A stretch of 6,849 nucleotides of DNA, taken from the NCBI GenBank assembly GCA_030597945.1, contig JAUVQW010000057.1:1-6849 (forward strand). Direction: 5' to 3'. The stretch is from Actinomycetes bacterium (GTDB lineage Bacteria; Actinomycetota; Aquicultoria; CAJVYJ01). Every line of letters begins with the position of its first letter. Position 1 is the first letter of the stretch. Both the position numbers and the translations under genes were made by a program. The notes under the pieces were generated by a model. It did no database searches, was not told the origin of the DNA, and saw nothing but the letters and a program-made list of their open reading frames with translations. Below, piece by piece: positions 6,230-6,849 of this stretch.

Positions 6230-6246
6230 GCGCTGCAATGCAGTGC
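6230..6246 (+). other. Hairpin directly after tRNA-Ile
   Basis: Seven pairs including one G-U (GCGCTGC with GCAGTGC) close a three-base loop, AAT, beginning two bases past the mature tRNA end. No U-tract follows, so it is not a classical terminator; it may be a 3' processing or stop structure in the precursor. Confidence 0.5.
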
Positions 6247-6247
6247 C

Positions 6248-6304
6248 GATAATGGAACATCGAGACTTGAAAATAGGATTAGATTTTTCATTCCGTCCAT
6301 TATC
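6248..6304 (+). repeat. 9-bp perfect inverted repeat, possible weak terminator
   Basis: GATAATGGA (6248-6256) pairs perfectly with TCCATTATC (6296-6304) around a 39-base interval that itself holds TGAAAA/TTTTCA (6268-6273 with 6285-6290). On the plus strand a T-rich stretch follows (AATTTTCTATTGTTTT), so it could help end tRNA transcription, but the stem is AT-rich and the interval long. On the minus strand no U-tract follows. Confidence 0.35.
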
Positions 6305-6399
6305 AATTTTCTATTGTTTTGCCCTGTATCTACTCTGTGCAAAGCTCTCTCAATCTAGTTTATCGAGTGGGCCCGAGCTTCATCAAAATATTTTCTTGT
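6305..6399. other. Non-coding stretch between tRNA region and phosphatase gene
   Basis: AT-rich sequence with no supported gene. Read on the minus strand, just past the phosphatase stop, AAGCTC and GAGCTT can pair around a long interval, but no U-tract follows, so no terminator for the phosphatase gene is called. Confidence 0.4.
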
Positions 6400-6849
6400 T
6401 CATTCACGGACTAAAGGAAACCTAAGCGGTACTATCTGATCATTGTTGATCTTTGGGGAAGAAAAACGTATTACGATCAAAGCTATGTCGTCGTCTATCT
6501 CACCATCTGCAAACTCTGTCACGTTCGATAAAAGCTCATCGACCAACCCTTGAGAACCGATATGGAAATTATTTTCTAATATTTCTTTGACTCTGTAGTC
6601 ACCAAAAAAATCACGATCCCTTCTCGCCTCAAGCAATCCATCTGTGTATAGCAAAATCCCAGTCTCTTCGCGAAGCAATACTGTGCTTTCCTCATATTTG
6701 CCGATCATTTGACCTAATGGCATACCAGTCTCAACACGCACATTGTCAACAAAGTCATCGAAAATAATTATGGGCGGATGACCAGCGCTGGCAACCTTGA
6801 GTGTCCTGTCGTTAATATCCAACACGGCATAGAGAGTAGTTGCGTATTC
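6400..6849 (-). CDS. SpoIIE/RsbU-type PP2C serine phosphatase, C-terminal part (5' end beyond window)
   Basis: The reading frame is open to the right edge, giving 149 residues of a PPM/PP2C phosphatase catalytic domain of the SpoIIE class. Such enzymes dephosphorylate anti-sigma-factor antagonists or similar partners in stress and development signalling. Visible blocks: ATTLYAVLD (3-11) leading into LKVASAGHPP (17-26), GMPLGQ (42-47), GILLYTDGLLEARR (64-77, with the metal-site aspartate D70) and EIDDDIALIVIRF (117-129, closing aspartates). A short tail of about 20 residues follows the domain. The GTG at 6825 is not the start, because conserved sequence continues upstream of it. Any N-terminal sensor (PAS, GAF, HAMP or receiver) lies outside the window, so input signal and partner cannot be told. 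It is convergent with the plus-strand tRNA. Confidence 0.92.
   Translation of the reverse strand, partial: EYATTLYAVLDINDRTLKVASAGHPPIIIFDDFVDNVRVETGMPLGQMIGKYEESTVLLREETGILLYTDGLLEARRDRDFFGDYRVKEILENNFHIGSQGLVDELLSNVTEFADGEIDDDIALIVIRFSSPKINNDQIVPLRFPLVRE

Noticed and set aside
6243..6425. Plus-strand 60-codon frame starting at GTG after the tRNA
   Set aside because: It begins inside the post-tRNA hairpin, has no Shine-Dalgarno sequence, runs into the phosphatase gene on the opposite strand, and has no recognisable domain.
6400..6825. Treating the phosphatase as a complete 141-residue protein starting at GTG 6825
   Set aside because: Conserved SpoIIE-domain sequence (ATTLYAV) continues upstream of that codon to the window edge, so the gene is partial.

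Overview
The window reads as ordinary bacterial chromosome, moderately AT-rich (about 40-45% G+C judged by eye, not computed). Genes are tightly packed, Shine-Dalgarno sequences are clear, and at least two TTG starts are used. The use of DXR (the MEP isoprenoid route), the DUF151 bifunctional-nuclease-like gene and the SpoIIE-type phosphatase fit a Gram-positive or deep-branching lineage, for example a low-GC Actinomycetota or Bacillota relative. The sequence alone does not settle the taxon, and no lineage-specific marker was recognised.

Layout. From right to left, all on the minus strand: the 3' part of a SpoIIE/PP2C phosphatase gene (6400-6849, cut by the right edge); a roughly 480-base non-coding interval that carries tRNA-Ile(GAT) on the plus strand with a good sigma-70-type promoter; a DUF151 gene (5433-5918); pyrH (4607-5350); frr (4069-4629); a 272-base non-coding gap with a UUCG-capped hairpin; then uppS, cdsA, dxr and rseP (3796 down to 1). 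rseP is cut by the left edge before its LDG motif. Within the block, pyrH/frr overlap by 23 bases, uppS/cdsA abut, cdsA/dxr share ATGA, and dxr/rseP are 31 bases apart.

How the genes work together. This is the widely conserved ribosome-recycling and envelope-precursor cluster. PyrH makes UDP, feeding the CTP pool that CdsA consumes to make CDP-diacylglycerol. DXR commits carbon to IPP and DMAPP, from which UppS builds the undecaprenyl carrier used in cell-wall synthesis. Frr recycles ribosomes. RseP is an intramembrane protease that in characterised bacteria links envelope state to transcription.

Points worth a second look: the RseP homologue has an apparent PDZ domain inserted between its HExxH helix and its GPLMN helix; dxr has no visible Shine-Dalgarno sequence and probably depends on coupling; the frr-uppS gap is structured; promoter-like sequences overlap on opposite strands upstream of the tRNA; and DUF151 sits where tsf is often found. 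I see no wholly new system, mobile element, CRISPR array or defence locus here.
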